Shown piece by piece: positions 14,632-14,788 of a stretch of 14,788 nt of DNA. The position numbers were made by a program, and so were the translations under genes. Source of the stretch: an uncultured Mucispirillum sp. GTDB taxonomy: Bacteria > Chrysiogenota > Deferribacteres > Deferribacterales > Mucispirillaceae. The notes under the pieces are model-generated. The model saw nothing but the letters and a program-made list of their open reading frames with translations. It was not told where the DNA came from and searched no databases. The DNA is taken from positions 1-14,788 of the forward strand of contig CALADT010000259.1 in assembly GCA_937890655.1 (NCBI GenBank). Direction: 5' to 3'. The first letter of the stretch is position 1. The number at the start of each line of letters is the position of its first letter.

Positions 14632-14788
14632 ATTATAACACAAATTCTTAAATAATATTATATTATACTTATTAATATATTAAATTATATAATACATATA
14701 TAGTAATATACAGTTATTGTATAATAATAGCTAATACTAATTTACTTTAGATAAAACAAGATAACAAATGTAATCATAAGATTATAAA

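Noticed and set aside
14633..14788. End-of-window region as a gene start or RNA
   Set aside because: About 13% G+C with no ORF, ribosome site or stable structure visible; it is probably the promoter region of a gene outside the window.

Overview
The window is AT-rich bacterial DNA, roughly 30% G+C in the genes and about 12-13% in the longest gaps. It is dense with ordinary chromosomal genes and has no phage, insertion sequence or CRISPR signature. Two lipoproteins with lipoboxes, an LptE-type LPS-assembly lipoprotein and an outer-membrane barrel protein indicate a diderm (Gram-negative) bacterium. A B12-dependent class II ribonucleotide reductase fits anaerobic or oxygen-variable life. The order leuS-lptE-holA, the cysteine-bearing LeuRS insertion before KMSKS and the low G+C suggest a Deferribacterota-like (possibly Mucispirillum-like) or deltaproteobacterial-type genome. 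That assignment is inference from memory, not a search result.

Layout. (1) Bases 2-3532, plus strand: a tightly packed run of leuS (5' end outside the window), lptE and holA. (2) Bases 3402-3894: a tandem duplication of about 245 bp covers the point where holA (+) and trmL (-) converge. holA uses its 3' end in the first copy and trmL uses its 3' end in the second. The spare tails are decaying, but a GC-richer hairpin that looks like the terminator of the minus-strand operon is preserved in both copies. (3) Bases 3785-7683, minus strand: tRNA-Gln(UUG), proB, proA, nadD, rsfS and trmL, joining the first two steps of proline synthesis with NAD synthesis, ribosome silencing and tRNA wobble methylation. 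A good promoter lies ahead of the tRNA. (4) Bases 7768-9765: a MarR-type regulator (-) diverges from an Rrf2-type regulator (+) with an IscR-like cysteine cluster, followed by an ornithine cyclodeaminase/mu-crystallin family reductase. (5) Bases 9928-12267: a monocistronic nrdJ with its own promoter and a strong intrinsic terminator. (6) Bases 12268-14631: a very AT-rich promoter region, then a two-gene unit for a secreted barrel-like outer-membrane protein and an unrecognised lipoprotein, closed by another strong terminator.

Most genes are housekeeping. The points most worth a second look are the convergent-end tandem duplication with its preserved terminator, the Rrf2/OCD-like pair whose enzyme appears to lack the catalytic Asp of true ornithine cyclodeaminases, and the uncharacterised barrel-lipoprotein pair. 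I did not find a clearly new multi-gene system.
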